Below are positions 1 to 13,500 of a DNA stretch of 64,000 nt, piece after piece. A program made the position numbers and the translations under genes. The stretch covers positions 3,720,001 through 3,784,000 of the forward strand of contig BSYQ01000009.1 in assembly GCA_030272585.1 (NCBI GenBank), written 5' to 3'. Position 1 is the first letter of the stretch. The number at the start of each line of letters is the position of its first letter. The notes below the pieces were generated by a model that ran no database searches, was not told where the DNA came from, and saw only the letters and a program-made list of their open reading frames with translations. The DNA comes from Bryopsis sp. KO-2023. Lineage: Eukaryota > Chlorophyta > Ulvophyceae > Bryopsidales > Bryopsidaceae.

Positions 1-2334
1 CGCAACCTAATTTGTCGGAGGTACCCCTTAATTTCTCGATGAGCCCGGTTAGAGTTTCTGGCTGGAAAATTGGTCGGCGTTGGTTTCTGGAGGAGGGGAG
101 AAAACGCCGAAAGGGAAGAAGTCGGAGCAGAAATTACTGGTGGCTGATGTTTTGGGGAGGAAGAGTGCGTGGTGCGGTTCTCGCCGGGACACCGGAGACG
201 ACCGCGTTGTTCAGCAGAAAGAGCTTGTTCTTTCTCTTTCCCGTTTTTCCTGGCGTTGCGTGTGGACCAGAGATCCAACGGAGGGGGTGTCGAACGTTCT
301 CTCTGTAGTTATTAAACTGTTTAGTTTTTAGTTCGAGTGGCTAGCTCCCTCCCTCAAAACACCCGTGTGTTTCAGCTGAGCTGATCGCTTCACTCCACCC
401 ACCGCCTCCTGTGCCCAACGACTACTTTAGAATCGCGCGACGCCGGGGTATAGATGTCGGCGAAGTCTGCATGACTGCGTTCAAACGTGGAAAAGAGATT
501 CAAAAGGACCAGGAGGGAGAAGGGCGGGTGCCGTTGCGCACAAGTCTGACTCACCCCTGCCCGTGCTCGGCCATTCACATTCAGTCCAGCGAATCTTGTA
601 GACTTGGAAAGAAACCAAGCATATCGATGCTTTCCCTCCATCAGCCTCTATGTTCTTTTTGGCCTGGACTCTTTGGGGTAACGATTGGATATTTCTCGGA
701 GCGACAAGTACATTGATTAATTTCTCATCCAGATGCAAAACTTCACCAAACAAGCCTACCTACCGACAGCAATCAATCTTTCAGAAAATGCTGGTGAAAA
801 TGGACTGTTCCTCCAGAAGCAGAAAGGAGCAAACCCCTCCTTTCCCAAAACTCGACTTCTTACCCTGTGGCCTTCGCTTGATATCTTGACCCTTTTTTTT
901 TTTGGCATCATTTTCTTTTTCTTTCAAAAGACATTTTCTTCACTTCTCACTTCATGAACAAGAAAAAAACAAAACAAAAAATTCTACTGCCTATTTTTCC
1001 CTTTCGATAATATATATATATTTTTTCCCTCCAAAACCTCATCTCATTTTTTTTCCCCTCATTTTTTTTTTTCAAAAACAATGGTCGATTCTTTGTCATC
1101 TAAATGTCAAAATTCGAAGTAAAATGATGAAGAGAAAAAAAAATGCTAATTTCTTCCCTTTGATAATAAATACCACCACAAACGAAAACGAACAAAAGAA
1201 AAACAGCCCCAAAAAAGGGGGGAATGTTTTTTTCCCTCATAGAAAGAAAAACGCAACCCCCCTCCCCCCCCCCAACACTGATATTTCACCTCGAAAAAAA
1301 TTCTTTCAGGGAATTCATATATTTTTTCGTGGAAAATAACCCATTTGTGTGTATGCAAGAGAAAAGCCCCATGAAGAGTTTGAAAAAAAAAAAAAAAGTA
1401 ATCCTGCGGTGCAATTTTTTTTTCTTTTCATTCTATTTTTGTTCTTTCATCTTTGTTGTTGTTCGGGTCGAGCTGGAATCATGGAGCTATTGTCTCAAAA
1501 CATTGATTTGTTTTATTCTCCATTTGCCTTCGGTGTCCAATAGAACCTCGTATACAACCTTGTAAGAAGTCTGCAGAAAACAACACCAGCCAACATCAAT
1601 GAGCAGATTACTAAGCAAATCGACTCACATGTGAAAATCAACCCTACCACCATGCAAATTTGAAAAGGGAAAAAAAGTTCATCCGCTAGCCTTTCAACAA
1701 CAAAAAAAAGAAAAAAAGAAAAGCACGGGCGGAAAAGATTTCAAACCAAAAGTTAGTTTTTTCCCTGCGATTCATCGACATTCTTCCCCCCCCCCCCCCC
1801 TACCATTAATTACCATAAAAATAAATATGCATAAATATACCATTATATATGTAATAAATCTTTTCCGCACGTGCTTTTCTTTTTCTTTTCTTTCCCCTTT
1901 CTTGTTCACCTTGTATTTATCCAAGGCTCGTCCCTTCGCATCATGCATCGTGGCGCTTTCGCTCAATTGCGCATGGATACTGATATGCCCAAATCCACCA
2001 TCAAATTTTGAACTGTCAACATCTGACACCTGGCAGAGCATAACCACAAACAAATTGAAAAAAAAAGTGAAAATGAAGAATGAAATTTCACACACGAGAA
2101 TTAATTAATTGCAGATTTGAAAAACATCGAGCATCACCCAGCAAACCATTTGAAGCAGCCATATTCATGCTGAATTACCTCACAAAGAAACAACCCCCCC
2201 AAATAAAATAAATAAATAAAATAATAAAATCATGGTGCATTTGTTCTATCACCTTTTCTTTTTCTCTCACATAAAAAACATAATCCTCCCACAAGGAAAT
2301 TTAAACTCGTCTTTTCTTTCGCATTTTAATACAA
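1..2334. other. Intergenic region, no gene recognised
   Basis: Bases 1-860 are of mixed composition with short open frames on both strands; the frame at 80-331 (+) has coding-like codons but starts just after an in-frame stop and matches nothing I know, so it could at most be the last exon of a gene lying to the left. Bases 860-2334 are AT-rich with many A, T and C runs and should hold the 3' untranslated region of the ARC6 gene, whose stop is at 2335-2337. Confidence 0.5.
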
Positions 2335-5300
2335 TCATCGATATTTAAAACAGGTCTTTCGCACCTTGCATTTGCTGACTTTGTACGTCCAATACAGCCG
2401 CTGCTCCACGACATCATTCACCCTTTCTTTCCAAGTTTCCAGCAATTCTGGCGACAAGATTTTCCCGATGAACTTGATTTCGTGTTCCGGGCCAAGGGCC
2501 TTAGATTTCGCAAACTAGTTGAAAAAGGAAAAAAAAAAAAAAAACAGGAAAAAAGGAAATCAGACAATGATTGGAGCAATAAAAATCAGCAGAAAATCGA
2601 TGGAACAATCTGTTAGGAATAATTGTCACTAAAAAAAACCCCTCATTACACATCTGAATGCGTTTTGAATCAAAAGGGGGTGGGAGGGGGGGACTCCAAA
2701 GGTTTCATTTCCTTTTTTTTTGTTCTTTCTCGAATCAACTATGCCTCGACCAAGACTCCAAGAAAAATGAGCCATTTTCTTTAACAAAAAAGACGCCCCC
2801 CCCCCCCCCCGCAAACAGCAAAAATACAAAGACGAGGGAAGCAAACCACTGCATCATGCAACAGTTTATCCAAAAACTATATTAATCTAAGTGAAACACT
2901 GGACGGATGGAGTCGACAAGGGTTTTCCCCACCTGCCACTTTTTGACCAGGTTATCCGCCATTGTAATAGTCATCGGATTCTCCGCTGTGAGTTTGTTCA
3001 TCGTGGTTTGCTGGGCTTCCGTCAAATTTTCGTATTCATCCTCCACAACCCAGGGCTGATAAACGTATGCGAACAATGCAGCCCCCAGAATGGCCCCGCC
3101 GGTCAATGCCACCAAAATCGGATTCGGTTTTCTATGGAAAAAGTAAGTAAGAAGAAAAAACGAAATGACACCAATATTCTCTCGAAAAAAAAAATGAATG
3201 AAAATGTTTTGAAATTGAACACGAAAAAAAAAAGAAATGGAAAGTTCAGGGATAAAATATCGGTACTCGAAACAGATGCCCATTTTTGAGTGAATAAATG
3301 AGTTTATTTATTTATTTTTTGATTAAATACCCAAAAACTTGATTTCGGTGGAAAACGGGGTAACTGTTTTCCAATTTTTTAATTCTAGAGGGGTGGTTTC
3401 GATTTCTTTCCTATTTATCTTTTTTTTTTTTTTGGGGGGGGGGGGGAAGGAATTCTGTTTTGTTAAACGTACTTCCTGGACGGATTTCCTATTGCAGGTA
3501 TTATCGCCGTCTCCTCAATTTTCTTTGCCGATTTCTTGGATTTCTTCTTTTGCTTTGACGCTTTCTTGGATTTCTTGTTGACCTATCGACCCCATGCAAC
3601 CCGATTTTCACAACCCCTCATTCAGGTTCAATCAAAGCCAACACAAAACAAAGAATTCCGACTAGAGGCTGTCACTATAAATAGCTACAGCAAAAAAAAA
3701 ACAAACGAAAATTTGCTTGAATGTCAGCCCAAAATGTTCAGCATGAATGTCAAAAATACAAATCTCTGCCCCCCCCCCAAAAAAAGCAAACAAACAGATA
3801 CTATGGCAAACCCCTCCCTAAAATAGAGAAAGTACAAAAAAATGAAAAGACAAATGTTCCGACCCCATAACAACACAAACAGGCAAGACTCAACTCCAAT
3901 TGACATTTTTTTAAAAAGAAATACGATCAATCAAACCACTGTGAAAACTGGTGTGAATATATATATATATTTATTTATTTATTTATTTTTTTAATTAAAA
4001 AATTTGATAATTATATTTGTTTCCATAATTTGCTCCAAATTATGGAACCTCAAAATTTGCTGGTGCTGAATTCCGACCTGAAACACTGGAGTTTCTTTGG
4101 AATCTGCATCATTTCCCTCAGAATCGGCCTCGGCCTCCACCGACTCTGATGCACTCCCTTCGTATTCCTCCTCCTCCTCCTCCTCCTCCAGGACCAGGTC
4201 TAGCTCCTGGGAGTCCAAGGGGCTTCCCACACCTCGGGTTTTCAAAAACTCCGAAACCGCTTCGTCGTGGAAATAATCGTGCAAAGAGGGTGGAGGCAGT
4301 CGATCGCACGTGTCCCTGAAGTGGGGCATCGCAATCTGCACACCAGCAAAACAATGGGCAAAAATGTTTATAGAGGAAAATAATCTGGATATATTCCTGG
4401 GGGAGCTCCTATGAGACAATCCAACCCCCCCCACCCCCCCTCCCCCCCCTGTTTCCAAAAAAAAAAAAAAGCACCCTTCCTTTGAACAGAATTTTGAAAA
4501 ATGGATTGGATACACCCAACCATATAATAAAACCCGCATCGTTTCTTCCCCACTATTTGAAAAAACCGACTGAAAAACGGGCCAATGCTTCTCCCCCCCC
4601 CCCCCCTTAATTGATTTTTTTTACATATATTTATGTATATTTACCCGTGCAAGCCATCGTTCGGTGAACAAGCACAACCCCGCCAAAAGGCTTTCTTGTT
4701 TTCCATCTTTGGAAACCGGCGAATTTGCTTTTATGAAGGTGAGCGTTTCGTTTCTTGCAGGCAATTCTTTTGCAGCGACGACGCTGCTCTGTTTTCCGCT
4801 GTCGCCCGAGCCCTCCAATCTGGCCATAAATCCACTAACTTGATTGCTCTTCCTTTGAATCGAAATGCAAAACAATAGAAAAGAAATCAAAAAAATAAAC
4901 AAACGAATGCTTATATATGTGCATACATAGTTTGGGAGGGTATTTTCTAAGCCAAGAAGAAAGTCCACTGCTATGAAGGAAACTGCTTCTAGCAAATATT
5001 AAAAATATGCTGACACGCCGATAATTGGGGTTTTTTTTCCTGCACAGGATTTGCTGGCGTATGTTGAAAACCGATAAAAAAAAAGTGTCAAAAAAAAAGA
5101 GAATTGCTCCAGTATTTGGCCTAGAACCTTCACACGGTATGCCCATCAATTGTTTAATCAGTTATTCAATTAAACAACAATAATAAATAAATACTTTATT
5201 TTTCTTTTTGAATAAATAAATATAAATACATATTTCTTATAATATTTATAAATATAGTACCCCCACCCACCCCCGGACCCTGAATGCAGTAATCCGGGGA

Positions 5301-5865
5301 AAACTAATGATGACTTGGGAAAAAACAATCTGGGATAAATTTTTTATTTTATTCTTTTTTTTTTTTTCTTTTTTTTTTGGGGGGGGGCGTATTATATTAT
5401 TCAAAACCCCCATCCTCAACCTCCTCTTACCCATCGTTGCTATTTCCTTCGATTTTTTTGAGCAAAGCAATGGCTTTATCTGGTTCACCAAGCAACACAT
5501 GACAAACCACTCGTTCAACATGCGCTTCTCTTTCCTATATGTGAAAATCCACAGCGAGTTCCATTATCAATAGAAGGCACCTATGCTTTGTCGGCATCCT
5601 ATGTAAAAAATTTAATTATCAGATCTATTTTTCTTTTGGGTTATCTTCTGCACACATTTTGGAACAATTTCTCGAATTTTGAAGGAAAGGATGCCTTTTG
5701 AAAAAAATTATCTTGGAAAAAATGCTGTTTACAACACACTGCCAAACAGGAAGAAAAAAACTGACACACGTGTAAAAAAAACGAGATAATTAGTCATGCT
5801 ATATATTGTGGCAATTCTCTATTGCTGATTTTTTTTGTCGATTATCATGGTTTTGTTTTCATTTT

Positions 5866-5917
<52 letters not shown>

Positions 5918-8900
5918 TTTATTTTCTTTTTATTTTTTTTTTGGGGGGGGGGTGGAAAATGTAATGAATTATCGTTCCTACTACACCATTGTTTCTAGAC
6001 ACTCAAATCCAACTTATCAAATATGTTCCTAATTCGAACCAGAATTGCATCCAATTTTCTATTTTTTTTATTTTTTTTACCATAATCATTATTCAAACCA
6101 CACAGACGGCACCCCAATAACTTCCCAGTCCTATTCCTACCTTTCCAGGAATGGAGAATATTTCGTCCAACTCCAACAGCAAACTCGGTCGGCGGTGCAT
6201 GAAGGCAACGACAATATGAGCCATCGTAACTTTCAACAAGAGGCCAGGGTAGAACCTTTTTTTTTTTATAATAAAAAAACATAAAAAAAATCAGAAAAAA
6301 AAGAAAGAATAACCAAATCAATCTATCAAGCAAGTTTTATACAACACAAAAATCCCATAAAATTTGCCGATACAAAAAGGACTGGAAGAAGTCGCATGGC
6401 CGGACACAGATATAAGAAAACACACAAAAAAAAGGGCAGTTTGGCAAAACTCACCATGGGGTGGACTTCGGTTCCCTGATTCTTGGAGCCCAATCTGTAA
6501 GGTTCAAAATTTCTTGGCTCGTCATTCTGTCCAGAGCTTCTTTCACAAAATGTCGGTCGACCGGCCTGTCGAATAGGCGTTTTGACGATTTCCCAGGGGG
6601 TGCCAGCAAATCCTGATGGTAAGATGACAAAACAAAAATCTCCGAGTTCACAGAGCATCCCCTACAACTTCATACCTGATCTGATACTTTCTACTATTTA
6701 TTAATTTATTACTATTAATAATATATTTTTCTTTTTCTTTTCTTTTTTCTTTTCTTTTTTTTTGGGGGGGGCGCTGTTTGCTTATAAGGAGATACAAGGG
6801 GAATAGGAGAAAAAAAGTCAGAAAATTATGAAATGAAAAAAAAAAAAGTTAAAATCTTGCCTTTAGAATTTCGATAGCATCCTCTCGATCTTGTTCATGC
6901 TCCACAGACAAAGGCAACTGCAAAAAAAAAACACATCGCAACAAGAAAAAACAAACAAACAAAATCTGCTTAGATGGGTTGGCATCTCAATTTGAAATGT
7001 GAAAATACAAGCAGACATAATGTCCAGGTCGATAAACAAAACAGACTGCAGCAGTTCGATATTGGATGGCCACGTTCAGAATCCCTCCAAAAAATTCATT
7101 ATTTCTTGTTTATTTTTATTTTCTCTCTCTGTTTTTTTTTTGATAAGCACAGCTGACTGGGGCTGTACGAAATACAAACAAATAATATATTATTCGATTG
7201 GTATTGACAGCAATCATAATCTTCTTTTTTTTGAAATTTGCACCTTGTCGCAATATAAATTTAAATATACTGTTTTAAATATATTTTAAAGAGATTGAAA
7301 TAAACGATTTACCATGAGTTGCTGTTTGACGCTCCGAGGGGCAATGTCAATCAGACACTCCTCGATGCCGTTGATTAATTCGGCTGCAGCTGGGGAAGAC
7401 CCAGTTTCGGCCAACAAGCGATGAGCCTCTTCCATTTTCAAGCAAGCAGTGGATGCCTCGAAAAAAAAAAAGAGCAAGAGTGTCAAATTAAACTCAGCCT
7501 CACAATGTCCAAAAACCCACATGGAGGTGCGCCTCCGAATTCAATGAAGATTTTGCTTGCTTCGCGTAATTTTTGCAGCAAAAAAAGAATCGAACGACCC
7601 AGAGATACCAATACTAGTTCGGATTTTTTTTTAATTCTTTTTTGTTTGTTTTTTGGGGGGGGGGGAACTCTCCCCTCAAATCAGCATCGGTCGATTTCAA
7701 GCCTCTGGTAGCCCTTGTTACATTAATTTACTCTCCTCACCAAATTTCGATGCCTAGATTTACCGAGGCAAATATTTCGTTGTGAGCTGGCAGTCCTTCA
7801 GGATCCAATTGAGGTCGAAAAGAAACACACACACACACAAAACGAGTAGTTCACCAAAAAAGAAGGGGCATTCCCTCACCTTTGGAATATTGAAAATTTC
7901 CTCTGCTTGCCCCAATTTCGCGAATCCCATGGCAAGATTGATGTCATTATGCACTTGCGAATTGCTTTCTATTTCCAAAAATTTCTCCCCAATATCGATC
8001 AGGACTTCATATTCGCCCACCTAACAACTACACAACTCCGTCAGACGGCTCCATTTCGAAAACAACAAAATAAATATAAAATATACATGTCGACACATGT
8101 ATTCATTTATTCATTATTTTTTAGTAATATCGTTTTGTTTTTTTCAAGGCAAAATCACCTGACAAAGGAGCGCCAAAGCCGAAGGCACCAGCCTGTTCTC
8201 CACAGTCACTCCATCGGGTGGATCCTTTGGAGCTTTAAAAGTTTTGGAGGATTTCATGCTGTCTTTTTTCGCTTTGTCCAGGACCTCCAGTCTGCCCTCC
8301 ACCGTTGCGACGCTGTACCCTGGCTCGAGCTCAATGTCGGATAGCTCGTCGTGCGCGCTTTTGATGTCGGTGTCGGGGTGCCGTTCCCCAGGCTGCAATC
8401 CAAGGAACTGAAACACAAAAAAATAGACGTTTTTGAGAACACATTCAGTGCAACGATATCGCTGACTTTCCAGGGAGGGGGGGATCAGTTTGTATTCTTG
8501 GGGGGGGGGGGGGGGAGGTCTGTGCATGGGTTGGGATCTTGCTCGATAAAATAAGAGCGTCAAGCGACGAACCAGGGTTCAACGTTCGAACAGATCATTT
8601 CTTTTCGCTTCCTGATTGCCACGCAGACAAGCGCGCGCCGACGAAACAGTTCCGACGCAAACAAGGTGCCGCCTCAATACGAGCCACTCCCCACAAAACG
8701 TGTGAAAAAAACCAAAAGAATAGCAACACCTGGGAGGGTTCCACGGGTATCTTCGTTGATCCCCTCGCCGCTTCGACGCTCGACGCGGATTTCAGGATCT
8801 GGGGCCCCCTCTTGGCACGCGACCTTCTGACGCTTTTACCCAGAAAACATCTGACAGGATCGACGACTCTGCAGGTGGACGCATGGAAAGATGTCCTGTC

Positions 8901-9170
8901 GAACCACCCAGGTCTCGCGGCGACGAAAATCAACGAGACGGGGACGGGTCGTCCAGCGAACACGCGCCCCGCTCTCATTTCAAAGAAACGTGGCTCGGTT
9001 TGCCGTGCGCGGAAGTGTTTTTGGATCGACTGCTTGGGTTGGGTATATCTGGGCGAAACAGATTTGTCAGGGCGGAGGTGACGGCAGTACACAAGTCGGG
9101 CGGTGGTGGAGTGCATCGGTTGCGAATGGTCGTCTGAAGATCGAGACCTCCCCCTCCATCTCCCCTCCAT
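2335..9170 (-). CDS. ARC6: ARC6/Ftn2-type plastid division protein, 13 exons
   Basis: ARC6 sits in the inner plastid envelope, tethers the FtsZ ring from the stroma and reaches division partners (PDV2 in plants) through its C-terminal intermembrane-space domain. Exons on the minus strand: 9170-8730, 8407-8159, 8020-7880, 7456-7313, 6917-6861, 6612-6455, 6255-6141, 5534-5431, 4852-4645, 4335-4078, 3582-3473, 3131-2933, 2514-2335. They join in phase to 787 codons, close to the plant and cyanobacterial length. Order: Arg/Ser-rich presumed transit region; degenerate J-like domain; helical region with GEYEVLIDIGEKFLE; the family block LLAGLCLFTERWLAR followed by MPHFRDTCDRL and LHDYFHDEAV; an acidic run of eight Glu and a Lys-rich linker; one membrane span after KPNPILVALTGG; C-terminal domain with ADNLVKKWQFAKSKALGPEH and YWTYKV. 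The family match is from memory of plant ARC6 and cyanobacterial Ftn2. The start is unsure: ATGs at 9170, 9116 and 8978 are all in frame. Confidence 0.9.
5866..5918. repeat. (CTTT)n microsatellite
   Basis: About thirteen uninterrupted CTTT units lie inside the ARC6 intron between 5535 and 6140, followed closely by a T-run/G-run tract. It is a plain tetranucleotide microsatellite. Confidence 0.95.
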
Positions 9171-10163
9171 CTCCCAACTGATTCAATCTTCGCATGATTC
9201 GATTGACGGTTGGAAGGATTTTGCTTGGCTTCTGGGCATGTACTTTTTGGTTTGGTTTGTTTTCAATTTTTTTGGGGGGGGCCGACGATTGATTCGATGG
9301 AAAAGAGGAGGAGGGGTTATTTGCCCCTGGGGAAATTCATTTGGACAAAGGCCACATCGAAATAGAGGATTCCTAGGTCGTTCGGAGGTTTAGTTTAGGT
9401 AGCAGATAGTTTATCTAAAAGGTGTTTTACAGCAAGGGAATTGTGCGGTGTCTCTAGATGTGGCTGACTTTTTTTCTGGCCATTGGAGAAAGCTGAGGCC
9501 AGGTGGGGGATGAAAATTGATTAGGTAGATCGGTGCCTACGGATAATGTACAAAATGTATACTTTTTGATGGTGAGCCCCACTTAAGAACCAACCAAAAG
9601 GGCAATGTAAAAGAATGCTTTTGTCATGGGTACTGATCGTCAATTGTGTTCCATACAAAAAAAAAGCAACTGAAATTGACGAGTGGTGCTGGCCCAAGCA
9701 GATTGATGGTCTGGCCACCTCCATGTTTTGTTCTTTCCAAGAAATAAACAAAAAAAAAGCAATGGAAATAATTTCAATAAGCTATTGTGAAGTGGTGAGG
9801 GGATGGAGGGACAAAATTCTTCCAATGCTACAGAACTATTTGAAAGACAATCTGAATGATGCAGATGCAACACAATTGATCACACATCATCATCCAATGA
9901 AAAAAGAGATGACAAGTTTCGAAAATCCTTGCAAAGAGTAAAAAAACCCTGTCCCCTTATTTCTGAATTCAGAATTGATTTCGAAACCAACCCCCTCCAA
10001 AATCGAAACAATGGTGTCTTTTTCCTGTTCTTCCTTTACATTTTCCCTCTCTCAAATTTCCCTCAGCAACCTCCAGCAAAAAAACAAAAAAACATACCAA
10101 AGCATATAACAACTTGGTTTTTAACCTCAACCCTAAAGAATAGCGGGCAGAATCGTATAATTC
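9171..10163. other. Intergenic region upstream of ARC6
   Basis: The first bases next to the ARC6 start are C/T-rich on the plus strand and could be its promoter or 5' untranslated region. A 108-codon frame at 9615-9941 (+) is the longest open stretch; it has no recognised domain, no signal peptide and no evident partner exon, so I do not call it a gene. From 9950 to 10163 nothing is seen before element E1 begins. Confidence 0.5.
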
Positions 10164-10545
10164 CGATTTTAATCATTTAAATTCTACAAATATGTAGCAT
10201 GAATTCCACAGCGCGAAAATTACCCCACGTCAGCGACTGCAGCCGTCGACCGGATAAGAAAAATCGCACTATCCACGAAGCAATATTCTTCGTCAAGACT
10301 CCGGCCGTAGCACCGTGCGTTATGCTCTTGTTGTATATTTCACGCAAAAAGCGGGAATCAATTCTCCCGCCTCACAAACGGATCATACCTGAAATCCGTT
10401 GAACTAATCCAAAAGAACGTTATTCCAGCTTGTTGCGATTTCCCAAGAACCATTCGTTCCCCAAACCGTTTGCGGCGGCCAAAAAAAAGTCAAATTTTTG
10501 GTTGCACCACTGCGTTATCTTTCCAAGTCTCCGTTTGTTTCTTCC

Positions 10546-13500
10546 CTAACAAAGTTCTAATAAGTTTTGGGTCATTGGTCCGCTGTTGATTTTCAGGTGT
10601 TTATTAATGTGAGTTCGTTTTGGCTGGTTCTCAAGTCTTTGGTGATAAACGTTGGCAATCGTAGTGTTTCGTTTGAGACGAATTCTTTTTTTACTCGCTG
10701 GCTGTGAGGTGTTTGGTGATACTCGTGGGCAATCATAGTATTTTGTTTGAGAAAAATTGGTTTTTTGGATGGCTGAGGAAGAGGTTTTTGGTGCTGGAGG
10801 TGGGCTGTTGTTGTGATTTTTTTGTGTTCGATTGGTTTTTTGGATGGCTGAGGAAGAGGTTTTTGGTGCTGGAGGTGGGCTGTTGTGGTGAGTTCTTTGT
10901 GTTCGATTGGTTTTTTGGATGGCTGAGGAAGAGGTTTTTGGTTCTGGAGGTGGGCTGTTGTGGTGAGTTCTTTGTGTTCGATTGGGTTTTTTGGATGGCT
11001 GAGGAAGAGGTTTTTGGTGCTGGAGGTGGGCTGTTGTGGTGATTTTTTTGTGTTCGATTGGGTTTTTTGGATGGCTGAGGAAGAGGTTTTTGGTGCTGGA
11101 GGTGGGCTGTTGTGGTGATTTTTTTGTGTTCGATTGGTTTTTTGGATGGCTGAGGAAGAGGTTTTTGGTTCTGGAGGTGGGCTGTTGTGGTGAGTTCTTT
11201 GTGTTCGATTGGTTTTTTGGATGGCTGAGGAAGAGGTTTTTGGTTCTGGAGGTGGGCTGTTGTGGTGAGTTCTTTGTGTTCGATTGGTTTTTTGGATGGC
11301 TGAGGAAGAGGTTTTTGGTGCTGGAGGTGGGCTGTTGTGGTGATTTTTTTGTGTTCGATTGGTTTTTTGGATGGCTGAGGAAGAGGTTTTTGGTTCTGGA
11401 GGTGGGCTGTTGTGGTGATTTTTTTGTGTTCGATTGGGTTTCTGGATGGCTGAGGAAGAGGTTTTTGGTTCTGGAGGTGGGCTGTTGTGGTGAGTTCTTT
11501 GTGTTCGATTGGTTTTTTGGATGGCTGAGGAAGAGGTTTTTGGTGCTGGAGGTGGGCTGTTGTGGTGATTTTTTTGTGTTCGATTGGTTTTTTGGATGGC
11601 TGAGGAAGAGGTTTTTGGTGCTGGAGGTGGGCTGTTGTGGTGATTTTTTTGTGTTCGATTGGTTTTTTGGATGGCTGAGGAAGAGGTTTTTGGTGCTGGA
11701 GGTGGGCTGTTGTGGTGATTTTTTTGTGTTCGATTGGTTTTTTGGATGGCTGAGGAAGAGGTTTTTGGTTCTGGAGGTGGGCTGTTGTGGTGAGTTCTTT
11801 GTGTTCGATTGGTTTTTTGGATGGCTGAGGAAGAGGTTTTTGGTTCTGGAGGTGGGCTGTTGTGGTGAGTTCTTTGTGTTCGATTGGGTTTCTGGATGGC
11901 TGAGGAAGAGGTTTTTGGTTCTGGAGGTGGGCTGTTGTGGTGAGTTCTTTGTGTTCGATTGGGTTTCTGGATGGCTGAGGAAGAGGTTTTTGGTTCTGGA
12001 GGTGGGCTGTTGTGGTGAGTTCTTTGTGTTCGATTGGGTTTTTTGGATGGCTGAGGAAGAGGTTTTTGGTGCTGGAGGTGGGCTGTTGTGGTGAGTTCTT
12101 TGTGTTCGATTGGGTTTCTGGATGGCTGAGGAAGAGGTTTTTGGTGCTGGAGGTGGGCTGTTGTGGTGAGTTCTTTGTGTTCGATTGGTTTTTTGGATGG
12201 CTGAGGAAGAGGTTTTTGGTGCTGGAGGTGGGCTGTTGTGGTGATTTTTTTGTGTTCGATTGGTTTTTTGGATGGCTGAGGAAGAGGTTTTTGGTTCTGG
12301 AGGTGGGCTGTTGTGGTGAGTTCTTTGTGTTCGATTGGTTTTTTGGATGGCTGAGGAAGAGGTTTTTGGTGCTGGAGGTGGGCTGTTGTGGTGATTTTTT
12401 TGTGTTCGATTGGGTTTTTTGGATGGCTGAGGAAGAGGTTTTTGGTGCTGGAGGTGGGCTGTTGTGGTGATTTTTTTGTGTTCGATTGGTTTTTTGGATG
12501 GCTGAGGAAGAGGTTTTTGGTTCTGGAGGTGGGCTGTTGTGGTGAGTTCTTTGTGTTCGATTGGTTTTTTGGATGGCTGAGGAAGAGGTTTTTGGTTCTG
12601 GAGGTGGGCTGTTGTGGTGAGTTCTTTGTGTTCGATTGGTTTTTTGGATGGCTGAGGAAGAGGTTTTTGGTGCTGGAGGTGGGCTGTTGTGGTGATTTTT
12701 TTGTGTTCGATTGGTTTTTTGGATGGCTGAGGAAGAGGTTTTTGGTTCTGGAGGTGGGCTGTTGTGGTGATTTTTTTGTGTTCGATTGGGTTTCTGGATG
12801 GCTGAGGAAGAGGTTTTTGGTTCTGGAGGTGGGCTGTTGTGGTGAGTTCTTTGTGTTCGATTGGTTTTTTGGATGGCTGAGGAAGAGGTTTTTGGTGCTG
12901 GAGGTGGGCTGTTGTGGTGATTTTTTTGTGTTCGATTGGTTTTTTGGATGGCTGAGGAAGAGGTTTTTGGTGCTGGAGGTGGGCTGTTGTGGTGATTTTT
13001 TTGTGTTCGATTGGTTTTTTGGATGGCTGAGGAAGAGGTTTTTGGTGCTGGAGGTGGGCTGTTGTGGTGATTTTTTTGTGTTCGATTGGTTTTTTGGATG
13101 GCTGAGGAAGAGGTTTTTGGTTCTGGAGGTGGGCTGTTGTGGTGAGTTCTTTGTGTTCGATTGGTTTTTTGGATGGCTGAGGAAGAGGTTTTTGGTTCTG
13201 GAGGTGGGCTGTTGTGGTGAGTTCTTTGTGTTCGATTGGGTTTCTGGATGGCTGAGGAAGAGGTTTTTGGTTCTGGAGGTGGGCTGTTGTGGTGAGTTCT
13301 TTGTGTTCGATTGGGTTTCTGGATGGCTGAGGAAGAGGTTTTTGGTGCTGGAGGTGGGCTGTTGTGGTGAGTTCTTTGTGTTCGATTGGGTTTTTTGGAT
13401 GGCTGAGGAAGAGGTTTTTGGTGCTGGAGGTGGGCTGTTGTGGTGAGTTCTTTGTGTTCGATTGGGTTTCTGGATGGCTGAGGAAGAGGTTTTTGGTGCT

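Noticed and set aside
8539-9081. 180-codon plus-strand frame
   Set aside because: It overlaps ARC6 exon 1 on the other strand and has no recognisable product.
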